Below are positions 52,638-62,326 of a stretch of DNA of 64,000 nt, piece by piece. Made by a program: the position numbers and the translations under genes. The notes below the pieces were generated by a model that saw only the letters and a program-made list of their open reading frames with translations, made no database searches and was not told the DNA's origin. Position 1 is the stretch's first letter. Each line of letters opens with the position of its first letter. The DNA lies in assembly GCF_001274895.1 (NCBI RefSeq), contig NZ_CP006841.1, positions 620,001 to 684,000 of the forward strand. Direction: 5' to 3'. This stretch comes from Corynebacterium lactis RW2-5. Lineage in GTDB: Bacteria > Actinomycetota > Actinomycetes > Mycobacteriales > Mycobacteriaceae.

Positions 52638-53696
52638 GTGAGCATTATCGGCACATTGTCGCGAGCATTTAAACACCTGTCCACGCCACTGCTGCCGGAT
52701 GATTACACGTATCTGGTCAACCCGCTATGGTCGCGTCGCAGTCTGCGCGGCCAAATCGAATCCGTCACCCGCACCACGCCGACGACCGCGGAGCTGGTTA
52801 TCCGGCCGGGCTGGGGTGTGCCCACCGACTTCCGAGCTGGACAGTTTATCGGGATTGGGGTCGACGTCGGGGGCAAGTATCTCTGGCGTTCGTACTCGCT
52901 GACTAACGCGCCTAAACCTGCAGATGGATTGTTGACAATTTCGGTCCGCGCGCTCGAAGAGGGCTTTGTTTCCCAGCACCTAGTCGCCTACGCCGAGCCT
53001 GGAACCGTGGTGCGGCTGGCTGCCCCCGCCGGCGAATTCCATCTGCCGCAGCCGGTTCCGGCCCGCATCGCTTTTGTTACTGCAGGGTCGGGTGTCACGC
53101 CGGTTATCTCGATTCTGAGGGACCTAACGCGCCGAGGAGTCTCCTCGGAAGTCGTGCACATCCACTCCTACCGAGGTGAGGAAGACGCGGTCTTCCTTAA
53201 CGACTTGCGAAACCTCTCTGCTACTTCGGGCAGCCTCGACTACACGCTGCACGAGTGGGACACCGCGACCGCGACCCGTCTGGATAGCGGCTCCGTCGCT
53301 GAGATGATTCCGGACTTTGGCCAGCTGGCGGCGTCGGAAAGCGCGTTTGCGTGCGGCCCCACAGGCCTGCTGTCCGATCTGGAAGAATCCTTCCCCGGAG
53401 TGAAGACGGAGCGCTTCGCGGTGGACCGCGCGGGCGCCGGCACAACCGGCGGAACTGTGGACTTCGGCAGCAGGGGAACCGCTAGCGTCGATGGTGCGAC
53501 CACCATCCTCGAAGCGGGGGAACAGATCGGCGTAACGCTGCCGCACGGATGCAGGATGGGTATCTGCGCCACCTGTGTTCAGCAGCTTTCCGACGGAACG
53601 GTGCGGGATATTCGCAACGGTGACACCTTTGAAGCAGGAGAGCGGATTAGGACATGCGTGTGTGCGCCGGTGGGGGACGTGTCTTTCGACCTATGA
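52638..53696 (+). CDS. Ferredoxin-type reductase with 2Fe-2S domain (Rv3230c type)
   Basis: A 352-residue electron-transfer protein. A flavin-binding barrel (WRSYSLTNAP), an NAD-binding domain (FVTAGSGVTPVISIL) and a C-terminal plant-type ferredoxin domain (CRMGICATCVQQL ... RTCVC) lie in order. It corresponds to Rv3230c, which feeds electrons to the DesA3 stearoyl-CoA desaturase; the desaturase gene follows 87 bases on. GAGGAGG lies upstream of the GTG start. Confidence 0.92.
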   Translation: MSIIGTLSRAFKHLSTPLLPDDYTYLVNPLWSRRSLRGQIESVTRTTPTTAELVIRPGWGVPTDFRAGQFIGIGVDVGGKYLWRSYSLTNAPKPADGLLTISVRALEEGFVSQHLVAYAEPGTVVRLAAPAGEFHLPQPVPARIAFVTAGSGVTPVISILRDLTRRGVSSEVVHIHSYRGEEDAVFLNDLRNLSATSGSLDYTLHEWDTATATRLDSGSVAEMIPDFGQLAASESAFACGPTGLLSDLEESFPGVKTERFAVDRAGAGTTGGTVDFGSRGTASVDGATTILEAGEQIGVTLPHGCRMGICATCVQQLSDGTVRDIRNGDTFEAGERIRTCVCAPVGDVSFDL

Positions 53697-53783
53697 CAGG
53701 CCCCAAAAATACACGAATTAGACACCCTAGATATCTAGACACCGTCGCGAAGCTGCGATGAAACTGCGAAGGACTCTTTGACA

Positions 53784-55109
53784 ATGGCTATTTCCGATAT
53801 CGCCTCCTACGCCCACCTGACCGAAGAAGACGTAGCGGAGATTGGGAGGCGCTTCACCGAGATTGAGAAGCAGCACCGCGAAACACTCGGGCAGGCCGAC
53901 GCCCGCTATATTCGCACGCTAATCCGAATTCAGCGCACGCTGGAGGCCTCCGGACGCGGCCTGCTGATGGTGCCCACGGCGGGGCTGGCCTTAGACCGGC
54001 TGAACCTGCTGCCAAAGAGCTGGAAAAACACTGCTCATTGGGGATTTACCTGGGCGGGAGTGTCCGCACTGGGGCTGGCGAAGATCCTGGAAAACCTGGA
54101 GATCGGCCACAACACCATGCACGGGCAGTGGGATTGGATGAACGACCCCGAAATTCACTCCGCGACATGGGAGTGGGATAACTCGTGCCCGTCGTCTGGA
54201 TGGAAGCATTCGCACAACTTCGTGCATCACAAGTACACCAACGTCATCGGCATGGACAACGACGTGGGATACGGCATCCTACGCGTCACCCGTGACCGCC
54301 GCTGGAAACCGACCACCCTGCTACAGCCGGCGACAAATGTCGTGCTTGCCAGCCTGTTTCAGTGGGCCGTCGCGTTCTACGACGTGGAACTGGGTCGCGT
54401 CTTCGCAGGTAAGAAGGAGTGGTCTGAGACCCGCGCCCAGCTGATGGAGGTCTTTGCGAAATCCGGCAGGCAGTTGCTGAAGGATTACGTCCTCTTTCCG
54501 GCAATCTCCGGGCCGCGCTACAAGCAGGTGGCTTTCGCGAATATGATGGCTAACCTGGCCCGAAACGTGTGGGCGTACGCGGTAATCTTCTGCGGACACT
54601 TCCCGGATGACGCCGAGACCTTCACCAAAGAGCAGTACAGCACCGAAAATAAAAACGAGTGGTACCTGAGGCAGATGCTGGGGTCGGCAAACTTCCACGG
54701 AGGGCTGGCGCTGTCAGTTTTGTCCGGAAATCTGAACTACCAGATCGAGCATCATCTCTACCCGGATATGCCCTCCAACAGGCTGGCGCAGATCTCCAAG
54801 CAGGTGCAGGAGATTTGCCGTGAGTACGACTTGCCATACAACACGGGATCCTTCCCGAAGCAGTTCCTTCAGGTTCAGCGCACAATACTGAAGCTATCCC
54901 TGCCGGATCGGTTCCTCGTCGCGGATCCGGATAACGCGCCGGAGGTGCGCTCAAACGATGCCTTTAGGAAGCATCCGGAAATCGAAACCGCTCTCGACGG
55001 GACCGCTAGTCCGCGCCGCGGCCTAGCTACGGGCCTGCGTCTGCTTAAACGCCTGCGCCCGTCAGTGCGTGAGATTGTTCGCGCGTACACGGGGCGCTCG
55101 ACGCATTAG
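53784..55109 (+). CDS. desA3: Acyl-CoA delta-9 desaturase (DesA3-like)
   Basis: A 441-residue membrane fatty-acid desaturase. Histidine boxes are HNTMHGQ (about residue 111), HSHNFVHHKY and QIEHHLYP. Hydrophobic segments lie between them. It makes oleoyl-type acids from stearoyl-CoA, with electrons from the upstream reductase. The ATG at 53784 is preferred to the TTG at 53778, given AAGGA ten bases ahead. Its last four bases overlap the convergent ClC gene. Confidence 0.92.
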   Translation: MAISDIASYAHLTEEDVAEIGRRFTEIEKQHRETLGQADARYIRTLIRIQRTLEASGRGLLMVPTAGLALDRLNLLPKSWKNTAHWGFTWAGVSALGLAKILENLEIGHNTMHGQWDWMNDPEIHSATWEWDNSCPSSGWKHSHNFVHHKYTNVIGMDNDVGYGILRVTRDRRWKPTTLLQPATNVVLASLFQWAVAFYDVELGRVFAGKKEWSETRAQLMEVFAKSGRQLLKDYVLFPAISGPRYKQVAFANMMANLARNVWAYAVIFCGHFPDDAETFTKEQYSTENKNEWYLRQMLGSANFHGGLALSVLSGNLNYQIEHHLYPDMPSNRLAQISKQVQEICREYDLPYNTGSFPKQFLQVQRTILKLSLPDRFLVADPDNAPEVRSNDAFRKHPEIETALDGTASPRRGLATGLRLLKRLRPSVREIVRAYTGRSTH

Positions 55110-56452
55110 GACTTCTTGGGCTCCGCAGGCTTATCTGCAGGTTTCACCGCAGACTTCTCCGTGGCGCTTTCCGCAGCGGGTTTTTTGTTCCAGGGCATGT
55201 GCTGCTTGCGCGGAAGTCCCAGGCTGGAGCGGATGATAGCTACCGTTAGGGAGGCGGTCGCTGCAGCGAGGAAGAGTGCGAGGTAGGACTCCGAGCTCTG
55301 CCCGGTGAACTCGACTGTGACGATCAGCGCGAAGAACGGAGCCGCCATCGAAGCGGACAAGAACGCTGCGGCTCCCAACAGCGCGTAATCGCTCAGCGGA
55401 ATCGATGGCATGATGGGCTCGACTAAGCATCCGACGATGAAGCCGCTGAGCGCGCCGATGGCAAAGCCCGGGGTCAGCACGCCGCCGACCGCGCCGGAGC
55501 GGAACGTCATCAGCACGGCAATGGTTTTCGCCGCGAGCAGCATGACCGCGAACCCCAGCAGCGGCCGGTCCAACAGCACCGTCGACGCTGCGATGCGACC
55601 GTTGCCGAGTACCTCAGGAAGCCACAGGGACACCACGCCCACCGCGGTAAACGCCAGCGGTATGGACCAGGCACCATGCCAGCCGGTGGGGGCCTTCTCA
55701 CAAGCGCGAGAGCTGGCGAAGCGAAAGGCATACCCGGCGGCACCGCATACGACCCCGAGGAGCAACGCTGCGCCCAGGTTGCCCCAGCCCTCGGACAGCC
55801 CGATTGGGTTGTAGAGGGGGCTATTGCCCACGACGATGCCCGAAGTGACGGTCGCCACCGCGGAGCAGGCCAGCACGACCATCACCGCGGTGATGGACAG
55901 CGAGCCGAGGAGAATCTCAAGCGAGAAGATCGCCCCGGCCAGGGGGATGTGATAAATCGCGCCGAGCCCGGCGCCCGCGGCTGCAGCCACCAGGATTCTC
56001 CTGGTCAGCAGGTCTACCTTGAGTCGCTCCGACAGCTGCGAGGCCATCATTGCTCCGGCCTCTCTGGGCGCGTTCTCGCGTCCCATCGAAGCACCTGCGG
56101 CGACGGTCGCCATCTGGAGCATTACGTTGGCCAGCGTCGCCCACACGGGCATCAAGCGACCGTTCATACCGGCCTCTACACTTTCAATAGGCGTTGCGAG
56201 TTTCCTCAGCGCGGCCCACGCTGGGCCCGCGACCAGGCCCGCCAGGACGATGCCCACGAAGCGCTGCATGCCCGTGGTCCCGTCCGTCACGACGGCCAGA
56301 TCGCCCTCGTGCTGGCCGTAGACCAACCACTCGATGCCGTGCATGGTCAGCGCCAGGCCAGCTGCGACGAGGCCCGTAGCCAGGCCGATGACGAAGGTAT
56401 AGATGCACAGCCGAACCCAAGTTGTCGGTTCTGGATGGTCAGTCTCGCTCAA
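55106..56452 (-). CDS. ClC-type chloride channel or antiporter
   Basis: A 448-residue ClC protein with about ten membrane segments. The selectivity region reads SMGRENAPREAGA, the bacterial GREGP loop with an Asn-Ala replacing Gly; the glutamate of the gate (REN) is retained. GVLTPGFAIGALSG is the other anion-site loop. The C-terminal 35 residues are Lys/Ala/Pro-rich and cytoplasmic. It overlaps rsgA by 14 bases on the same strand and the desaturase tail by 4 bases. Confidence 0.9.
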   Translation of the reverse strand: MSETDHPEPTTWVRLCIYTFVIGLATGLVAAGLALTMHGIEWLVYGQHEGDLAVVTDGTTGMQRFVGIVLAGLVAGPAWAALRKLATPIESVEAGMNGRLMPVWATLANVMLQMATVAAGASMGRENAPREAGAMMASQLSERLKVDLLTRRILVAAAAGAGLGAIYHIPLAGAIFSLEILLGSLSITAVMVVLACSAVATVTSGIVVGNSPLYNPIGLSEGWGNLGAALLLGVVCGAAGYAFRFASSRACEKAPTGWHGAWSIPLAFTAVGVVSLWLPEVLGNGRIAASTVLLDRPLLGFAVMLLAAKTIAVLMTFRSGAVGGVLTPGFAIGALSGFIVGCLVEPIMPSIPLSDYALLGAAAFLSASMAAPFFALIVTVEFTGQSSESYLALFLAAATASLTVAIIRSSLGLPRKQHMPWNKKPAAESATEKSAVKPADKPAEPKKS

Positions 56453-57527
56453 TGTCTAGCTCCCAATCCTCATTGGATGCCAGCGCTCCGAGCAGCCTGC
56501 GCACCGCCATAGCGCGACGGTAGAGAGCCCCCTCGAGTTTGTCGAATGCGCACTCGGGATCCGCAGGTGGTCCCAGGTGTGTGCAGCCGCGCGGACATTC
56601 TTGCGCCGCCTCGGCAAGATCCGGAAATACCTCCAGCACCGTCTCGGGTGTCACGTGGGCCAGGCCGAAGGAGCGAATTCCCGGGGTGTCGATAATCCAC
56701 GCTGCCTCGCCGGATTCTGTCTCCCCACCGCCGTTCGAGACACCGCCTGCATCGCTTTCCGACGGGGGCAACACCAGCGCCACAGACTGGGTCGACGTGT
56801 GGCGTCCCTTGCCGACGCCGCTGACGGCGCCCGTCATCCTGTTGGCATCGGGGATTAGGCGATTGACCAGCGTGGACTTGCCGACACCGGAGTGGCCGAT
56901 CAGGGCGCTGACCCGTCCCGGCACATCGACCAGTTGGCGGAGCGGCGCAAGATCGTCCTCCACGCCACAGACCACCACCTCGACGCCTAGCTCTCGGAAT
57001 TCGGCGGCGAACTCCTCAGGGTCTGCGAGGTCCGACTTAGTCAGACACAAGACGGGGCGCACCCCGCCGGCGTATGCCGCGACAAGGGCGCGTTCCACGA
57101 AGCCCGTGCGCGGTGGCGGGTCCGCCACTGCGCTGACGATGAGCAGTAGCGATGCGTTTGCGACGACAATACGTTCATAGGGGTCGTTGTCGTCGGCCGT
57201 GCGGCGCAGAACCGTAGAACGATCTGCCAGCTTCACAATCCTGGCGAGGCTACCCTCGCGGCCGCTGACGTCGCCGACGATGCCCACCCGGTCACCGACG
57301 ACGATATTTGTGCGCCCCAGTTCACGGGCTCGCATGCACACGACGGTGATGTCCGGAGCCTCATCCAGCACGACGCCCCAGCGGCCGCGATCCTTCGTGA
57401 CCACCATGCCCCAGTGGGCGTCGGCGTGCGCCGGGCGGTCCTTAGTGCGGGGCCTCGAGCCTTTTCCCGGGCGAATGCGGATATCCGATTCGTCCCACTG
57501 ACGGCCACCGCGCCTGCGCGCAGCCAC
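56439..57527 (-). CDS. rsgA: Ribosome small-subunit GTPase RsgA
   Basis: A 362-residue circularly permuted GTPase. An OB-fold domain is followed by G4 (CLTKSD), G1 (GHSGVGKSTLVNRL), G3 (IDTPGIRSF) and a zinc domain (CPRGCTHLGPPADPEC). It checks 30S subunits at a late stage of assembly. The first ~35 residues are basic. GTG start, two bases after the aroA stop, so the two are co-transcribed (aroA-rsgA, then clc). Confidence 0.94.
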   Translation of the reverse strand: MAARRRGGRQWDESDIRIRPGKGSRPRTKDRPAHADAHWGMVVTKDRGRWGVVLDEAPDITVVCMRARELGRTNIVVGDRVGIVGDVSGREGSLARIVKLADRSTVLRRTADDNDPYERIVVANASLLLIVSAVADPPPRTGFVERALVAAYAGGVRPVLCLTKSDLADPEEFAAEFRELGVEVVVCGVEDDLAPLRQLVDVPGRVSALIGHSGVGKSTLVNRLIPDANRMTGAVSGVGKGRHTSTQSVALVLPPSESDAGGVSNGGGETESGEAAWIIDTPGIRSFGLAHVTPETVLEVFPDLAEAAQECPRGCTHLGPPADPECAFDKLEGALYRRAMAVRRLLGALASNEDWELDIERD

Positions 57528-57529
57528 GG

Positions 57530-59056
57530 TTAGTCAACCGCCTTAGAGACTTTATCCGCGAAATTCTCACCGGCGGGTCCGTCGGGGGCGTCGAGCTGTC
57601 GGGCTACCTGTTCAGCCAGCTCTGCGGGCGACGGAGCGTCGATTCCGAGCATCTTCATCCAGCGCATATCGAAGTTCGGCATCGTCTTTGCGGTCGTTGC
57701 GATGTTCTCCACCACAACACCCGGGGTGCGCAGGCCGATAATCGCGCCGGCCGTTGCCATGCGGTGATCCGCGTAGGAATGCCAGAGACCCCCGTGCAGA
57801 GGAACGGGGTCGATGCGGATGCCGTCGTCAAGCTCGGTGGCCTTGCCCCCGAGACGATTGATTTCGGTGGTCAGCGCGGCGAGGCGGTCCGTTTCATGGC
57901 CGCGCAGGTGTGCGATGCCGGTGAGGACGGACGGAGTGGTTGCCAGGGCCGCGATGGCTGCGACGGTTGGGGTGAGCTCGCCGATGGCGGACATGTCGAG
58001 CTCAACGCCGCGCAGCTCGCCGGGGCGCGGGCCGGTGACGGTGAGGCTGTGACGGCCGTCTGGGGACTCGTTGAAAGTGACGGTTGCGCCCATCTGGGAG
58101 AGAATGTCGCGAATCTGATCGCCGGGCTGGGTGGTTTGCGCCGGCCAGTCCGGGATGGTCACGGTTCCGCCGGTAACGGCGGCGGCACCGAGGAAGGCCG
58201 CTGCGTTGGACAGGTCCGGCTCGATGACCCAGGTGCGTCCTTTAATCTCGGTCGGGCGGATCTCGAATACAGTGCGCGGGCCATTGGGTGTCGAGACCTC
58301 GCGCTCGTCCACCTCGACCCCGGCCTCGTTTAGCATGTCGATGGTCATATCGATGTGCGGGCGTGAGGGGACCTCGCCGGTGGGGCGCAGAATGAGCCCA
58401 CGACCGTAGTGCGGTGCGGCCAGCAGCAGTCCGGAGACGAACTGGCTGGACGCGGAGGAATCAATCTCGACCTCGCCGCCAATGTCGGGCGTGTGCTCGG
58501 GCTGGACGGAGTCTCCCAATGTTGCGCCCCGGTTCGGCCCCTGCGGATTGACCGTAAACGGAAGTCGGTCGCCGTCAATCTGGACCCCGAGTCCTCGAAG
58601 CGCTTCGAGGACAGCGGACATCGGCCGCACGCGAGCCTCCGGATCGCCATCGAAGAAGACCGCGCCCTGGGCGATTGCCGCGATCGGAGGGACGAAGCGC
58701 ATGACGGTGCCCGCCAGCCCGCATTCGACCACGCCGCCGCGCAGCTTGTGAGGGGTGATTTTGAGCGTGTGGTTCGGAGCTCCCGCGTAGTCCGAATTGG
58801 CGTGAATTTCGGTTCCCATGGCCCGGAGTGCGTTCATCATCAGCTCTGTGTCGCGGGAGCGCAGAGCTCCGTGAATCGTCGAGGGGGTAGACGATAGTGC
58901 TGCGATGACGAGCGCCCGGTTGGTGATTGACTTCGAGCCGCCGACCGTGACCGTCGCGGCGAACGGTGGTCGGGCCTCGTCGGTGGCATTTTTACCTGCC
59001 GGGTCTCCAGCAAGGTCGACTGTCGGGGCGGGCCAATTCTTATTTTGGGAACACAC
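57530..59056 (-). CDS. aroA: 3-phosphoshikimate 1-carboxyvinyltransferase (EPSP synthase)
   Basis: A 508-residue EPSP synthase. It has [16 protein letters not shown], the substrate region [38 protein letters not shown] and the closing [15 protein letters not shown]. It makes the chorismate precursor from shikimate-3-phosphate and PEP. The N-terminal segment NWPAPTV matches the mycobacterial protein. A longer frame to 59107 is open; GTG 59056 is the best-fitting start, but no ribosome binding site is visible, so a leaderless start is possible. It is divergent from the SRAP gene. Confidence 0.9.
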   Translation of the reverse strand: MCSQNKNWPAPTVDLAGDPAGKNATDEARPPFAATVTVGGSKSITNRALVIAALSSTPSTIHGALRSRDTELMMNALRAMGTEIHANSDYAGAPNHTLKITPHKLRGGVVECGLAGTVMRFVPPIAAIAQGAVFFDGDPEARVRPMSAVLEALRGLGVQIDGDRLPFTVNPQGPNRGATLGDSVQPEHTPDIGGEVEIDSSASSQFVSGLLLAAPHYGRGLILRPTGEVPSRPHIDMTIDMLNEAGVEVDEREVSTPNGPRTVFEIRPTEIKGRTWVIEPDLSNAAAFLGAAAVTGGTVTIPDWPAQTTQPGDQIRDILSQMGATVTFNESPDGRHSLTVTGPRPGELRGVELDMSAIGELTPTVAAIAALATTPSVLTGIAHLRGHETDRLAALTTEINRLGGKATELDDGIRIDPVPLHGGLWHSYADHRMATAGAIIGLRTPGVVVENIATTAKTMPNFDMRWMKMLGIDAPSPAELAEQVARQLDAPDGPAGENFADKVSKAVD

Positions 59057-59168
59057 GTAAACAATTATGGAACAAACCGGTGTGGAACCTCGACCGGAGG
59101 GGCCCATAGCTCAGGCTATATTCAATGATTTCGTCACGATTCGCCCGTTTCGGGGCACAATCGGAGAC

Positions 59169-59885
59169 ATGTGTGGTCGCTTTGTCACCTTCACCGTCGA
59201 GGAGGAACTGCTGGGCATCCTCTCTCGCATCGATGGGCTTGACCCAATCATCGCGGATGGTCCACTGCCTTCGGAACGCTACAACATCGGACCGACTATG
59301 CCGGTTGTGGCGCTCGCGCGCGGCCCAAAGCAGGTAGACGCAGCCCCACAGACACCGGGAACTATCGCGGCTACCGTCAGATGGGGACTCATCCCGCACT
59401 GGGCCCGCGAGATTCCCACGACCCCGTACTTCAATGCCCGGAGCGAGACCTGGCGCGATAAGCCCACCTTCCGTGACGGTCAGCCATGCGTGATCCCCAT
59501 GAATGGCTGGTATGAGTGGCGTGATGGTCGGCCCTACTTCGTCAGCCTCTCCGGCCCGGGCGCACCCACACACTCCGCCCCGGTTTTCACTGTCGCCGGG
59601 CTCTGGGCGCGCTGGGGCAGCGTCGTGTCCGCCACCATTCTCACCACCGCCGCAGTAGGGCACCTGGCTGATCTCCATCACCGCATGCCTCGTGTGCTTG
59701 CCGACGGTGAGGTCGCCGACTGGCTCGACCAGGCCGATTGGGCCAGCGAAGGCGACGTAGGGGTGACCGCTCCGGACCTGGTGTCGCAATTGACGGTCCG
59801 GGAAGTCGGGCGCGCTGTCGGCAACGTTGCCAACGACGGGCCGCACCTTCTCGACGACCCCGGAGGCCAGACGCAGCTGCTCTAA
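59169..59885 (+). CDS. yedK: SRAP-domain protein (YedK/HMCES family)
   Basis: A 238-residue SOS-response-associated peptidase. The ATG at 59169 puts the catalytic Cys2 in MCGRFV; other family residues are ARSETWRDKPTF and the GWYEWRDG segment, and the active-site histidine is in HHRMPRVL. It cross-links to abasic sites in single-stranded DNA. The frame upstream to 59067 is not used because the cysteine must be residue 2. Corresponds to Rv3226c, divergent from aroA as there. Confidence 0.93.
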   Translation: MCGRFVTFTVEEELLGILSRIDGLDPIIADGPLPSERYNIGPTMPVVALARGPKQVDAAPQTPGTIAATVRWGLIPHWAREIPTTPYFNARSETWRDKPTFRDGQPCVIPMNGWYEWRDGRPYFVSLSGPGAPTHSAPVFTVAGLWARWGSVVSATILTTAAVGHLADLHHRMPRVLADGEVADWLDQADWASEGDVGVTAPDLVSQLTVREVGRAVGNVANDGPHLLDDPGGQTQLL

Positions 59886-59891
59886 CGCTGA

Positions 59892-60428
59892 CTAGCGGGC
59901 AATGTCGGCGACGACAGCGTCGGTAAGCGAGGCCAGGTTTGCGGGGGAGAGCTCGATGTCCCAACCGCGGCGACCACCGGAGACGAAAACCGTGTCGAAA
60001 AGTGTGGTGGACTCGTCGATGACGGTGGGCAGGCGACGGCGCTGCCCGAGAGGGGAGATTCCTCCCGGGATGTAGCCGGTGGAGTTGCTGGCCTCGTGCG
60101 GGTCAGCCATCGCCGCTTTGGACGCACCTAGCGCGGCAGCGGCAGCCTTCAGATTGAGCATTCCCGTGGCGGGCACGACCGCCGTTGCAAGACCCGTGCG
60201 TTTGCCGGAGAGCTCGATGATGAGGGTTTTGAAGATGCGCTCGGGCTCGACCCCGAGGTGCTCCTCGAGCCAGGACGCGGCCTCTTCGCCGAAATTGTCG
60301 TCACCGTGGGGAAACTGGTGCACCTCGAACTCGATTCCGGCCTTCTGACATGCGGCAATGGCGGGTGTTGCGCCGTAGGAGGCGTTCTTCTTGGACTTCT
60401 TCGAGCTCTTTGTGGACTTCTTCGACAT
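59892..60428 (-). CDS. ybaK: Cys-tRNA(Pro)/Cys-tRNA(Cys) deacylase, YbaK type
   Basis: A 178-residue editing-domain protein. It begins with a lysine-rich leader (MSKKSTKSSKKSKK) and has the YbaK segments TPAIAACQKAGIEFEVHQFPH, IFKTLIIEL, VVPATGMLNLKAAAAALG and GYIPGGISPLGQ. It removes Cys mis-attached to tRNA(Pro). An ATG three codons earlier (60437) is equally open. It lies tail-to-tail with the SRAP gene, 6 bases apart. Confidence 0.88.
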   Translation of the reverse strand: MSKKSTKSSKKSKKNASYGATPAIAACQKAGIEFEVHQFPHGDDNFGEEAASWLEEHLGVEPERIFKTLIIELSGKRTGLATAVVPATGMLNLKAAAAALGASKAAMADPHEASNSTGYIPGGISPLGQRRRLPTVIDESTTLFDTVFVSGGRRGWDIELSPANLASLTDAVVADIAR

Positions 60429-60586
60429 GAGCCCCATCGTGGCACAAAACCCGCAGAACGGTGTTATCGCATTCGTTTCAGCTCCGCGCGAAGAACCAGC
60501 CTCCGCGCGGATGCCCGCGAATGCTTAAGTCGCTGCGCAGACGGCTGTGCCATGCGTGCGGCGTGCGATGAACTAGGATTAGGGGC

Positions 60587-61225
60587 ATGTCAGGTGATCA
60601 GACAGCAACGTCGTCGGTACGTACCGATGAGTCGGACGCGGAGCTTGCGGAGCGCTTCGAGCGCGATGCTATGCCTCTGCTGGACCAGCTCTACGGCGCG
60701 GCGCTGCGCATGACTCGGAATCCGGCGGACGCCGAGGATCTGGTCCAGGACGCTTACATGAAGGCCTTCCAGGGCTTCCGCTCCTACAAGCCGGGCACGA
60801 ACCTGAAGGCATGGCTGTACCGAATTCTCACCAACGCCTACATCAACAATTACCGCAAGGCTCAGCGTCGCCCTGCGGAGTACGCGACGGATGACATCAC
60901 CGATTCGCAGATTGCGGAGACCGCCTCGCACGAGTCGATGGGGTTGCGCTCCGCAGAGGTCGAAGCGCTGGCCAAGCTCCCCGACGATGAAATCTCGCAG
61001 GCCCTGATGGACCTGAAAGAGGACTACCGCATGGTGGTTTACTACGCAGATGTCGAAGGGCTGCCGTACAAGGAGATTGCCGAAATTATGGACACTCCTA
61101 TCGGTACGGTGATGAGTCGGTTGCACCGTGGAAGAAAACAACTCCGAGAGGCGTTGCACAACGTAGCTGTGGAACGCGGCTTCTTGAGGGAAGAGAAGAA
61201 GCAGAAGGAGGAATCTCCGCGATGA
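60587..61225 (+). CDS. sigH: ECF sigma factor SigH (SigR type)
   Basis: A 212-residue ECF sigma factor. Region 2 ([32 protein letters not shown]) and region 4 ([40 protein letters not shown]) are well conserved with the oxidative-stress sigma of actinobacteria. It controls thioredoxin, mycothiol and proteostasis genes after disulfide stress. The gene for the redox-sensing anti-sigma factor overlaps its stop by ATGA. No SigH-type autoregulatory promoter (GGAAT/GTT) was seen in the 149 bases before it. Confidence 0.95.
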   Translation: MSGDQTATSSVRTDESDAELAERFERDAMPLLDQLYGAALRMTRNPADAEDLVQDAYMKAFQGFRSYKPGTNLKAWLYRILTNAYINNYRKAQRRPAEYATDDITDSQIAETASHESMGLRSAEVEALAKLPDDEISQALMDLKEDYRMVVYYADVEGLPYKEIAEIMDTPIGTVMSRLHRGRKQLREALHNVAVERGFLREEKKQKEESPR

Positions 61226-61545
61226 GCAAGGACACCGGTGACGAGAAGGGGCACGCTCACGCCCCAGACCATTCGGCTACGGGTGGATGCGACAGCGAAT
61301 TCTGTAAGGACGTCCACCGCCGTCTGCACGCTTTCCTGGACGGGGAATGTGATCCCGATGAGCGCCGCTTCCTCGACGAACACATTCACGAGTGTCCGCA
61401 GTGCCTCGAGGAGTTCGGATCCGAACAGGCCATTCGCCAGCTGCTTCGCCGTTGCTGCCAGCAGTCCGCGCCGGCTGAGCTGCGGCGGCGCATTACTACC
61501 CGAATCCGCGTTTCCTATACCTCGGTGGACTACCGGCGGGGCTAG
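61222..61545 (+). CDS. rshA: Zinc-binding anti-sigma factor RshA
   Basis: A 107-residue anti-sigma factor. The zinc motif is His54-xxx-Cys58-xx-Cys61 in [14 protein letters not shown], and a further pair, Cys23/Cys28, lies in the N-terminal segment. Under reducing conditions it holds SigH; oxidation releases it. It starts inside the sigH stop codon (ATGA), so equal amounts are translated. A strong terminator follows. Confidence 0.93.
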   Translation: MSKDTGDEKGHAHAPDHSATGGCDSEFCKDVHRRLHAFLDGECDPDERRFLDEHIHECPQCLEEFGSEQAIRQLLRRCCQQSAPAELRRRITTRIRVSYTSVDYRRG

Positions 61546-61580
61546 CGCGGCGGTGGGGCTCGCCGCCGGGCTAAAGAAAA

Positions 61581-61620
61581 CACCGGGTCGGCGTAACCGC
61601 CGAACCCGGTGCGGATTTTT
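61581..61620 (+). terminator. Terminator after sigH-rshA
   Basis: CACCGGGT (61581-61588) pairs with ACCCGGTG (61604-61611) around an inner CGGCG/CGCCG hairpin, followed by TTTTT (61616-61620). It also faces the tail of the convergent tRNA gene. Confidence 0.85.
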
Positions 61621-61622
61621 GG

Positions 61623-61695
61623 TGGAGCTAAGGGGAATCGAACCCCTGACCTTTGCATTGCGAACGCAACGCTCTACCAACTGAGCTATAGCCCC
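61623..61695 (-). tRNA. alaT: tRNA-Ala (anticodon CGC)
   Basis: A 73-base cloverleaf on the minus strand. The acceptor arm GGGGCTA/TAGCTCC has the G3-U70 wobble pair that identifies alanine tRNAs. The D arm is GCTC/GAGC, the anticodon stem TTGCG/TGCAA encloses loop TTCGCAA (anticodon CGC, reading GCG), and the T arm is AGGGG/CCCCT with TTCGATT. The CCA end is encoded (61620-61622). Confidence 0.95.
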
Positions 61696-61747
61696 GAAAC
61701 AGCTACCTTGGTTGGTGCTAATGGAGCACCCCTTGGCAACGAATTTA

Positions 61748-61777
61748 ACCCTACTCCTCGCCGTCCGACAGAGACAA
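61748..61777 (-). promoter_or_regulatory. Candidate tRNA-Ala promoter
   Basis: On the minus strand TTGTCT (61777-61772) and TAGGGT (61753-61748) are 18 bases apart, about 50 bases before the tRNA. The -10 is weak. Confidence 0.4.
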
Positions 61778-61898
61778 AACGCCAGGCAGGCAAGTAGAAA
61801 AAGAAAATCCCCGTCCCGCGTCCTAGAGGCTGGCTCCAGGTGCGGGGCGGAGATAATCAAGGCCGAAATGAATCGGCAGGCTGCAGCTTAAGTGCGAC

Positions 61899-61973
61899 TT
61901 AGCTGTTCGGACGACGTCCGTGGTTAGCCTTCTTCTTGCGACGGTCCTTGCGCTTACGGCCACGCTTGCTCAT
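61899..61973 (-). CDS. Ribosomal protein bL37 (24 residues)
   Basis: A 24-residue basic protein starting MSKRGRKRKDRRKKKANHG, almost the same as the mycobacterial bL37 (AURKAIP1/COX24-like) protein of the large ribosomal subunit. A perfect AAGGAGGG lies at 61985-61992 on the minus strand, 11 bases before the ATG. It is too short for most gene callers. It lies between WhiB1 and tRNA-Ala on the same strand, as in relatives. Confidence 0.93.
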   Translation of the reverse strand: MSKRGRKRKDRRKKKANHGRRPNS

Positions 61974-62062
61974 GCGCTCAGCCCTCCTTCTATCGGGTCA
62001 ACTGTTTCAACCGGTATAGATTACACGGTCGCCGTGTAACCCCTTTAATCAGAGTGATTCTT

Positions 62063-62326
62063 TTAGACGGTGGCGCGGGTGCGACGTGCGCGTCCGCGGT
62101 TGCGACGGCGCTTGAGCGCGCGACGCTCGTCCTCGCTCATGCCACCCCAGACGCCGGCATCCTGGCCGGTCTCGAGTGCCCAAGCGAGGCACTGGGAGGT
62201 AACGGTGCAACGGTTGCAGACGACCTTTGCCTTTGCAATCTGTGCCAGAGCCGGGCCGGAGTTTCCGACCGGGAAGAAAAGTTCCGGATCCTCTTCGCGG
62301 CATACGGCCTTGTGACGCCAATCCAT
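62063..62326 (-). CDS. whiB1: WhiB1 iron-sulfur transcription factor
   Basis: An 87-residue WhiB protein. Four cysteines (9, 37, 40, 46) bind the [4Fe-4S] cluster; GVWGGMSEDERR and the basic tail RRRNRGRARR complete the fold. Its short N-terminus distinguishes WhiB1 from WhiB2. In M. tuberculosis it is essential, NO-sensitive and binds region 4 of SigA. AGGAG (62329-62333 region, minus strand) precedes the ATG. Confidence 0.94.
   Translation of the reverse strand: MDWRHKAVCREEDPELFFPVGNSGPALAQIAKAKVVCNRCTVTSQCLAWALETGQDAGVWGGMSEDERRALKRRRNRGRARRTRATV

Noticed and set aside
60438..60586. SigH-type autoregulatory promoter before sigH
   Set aside because: No GGAAT-N16-GTT pattern was found in the gap.
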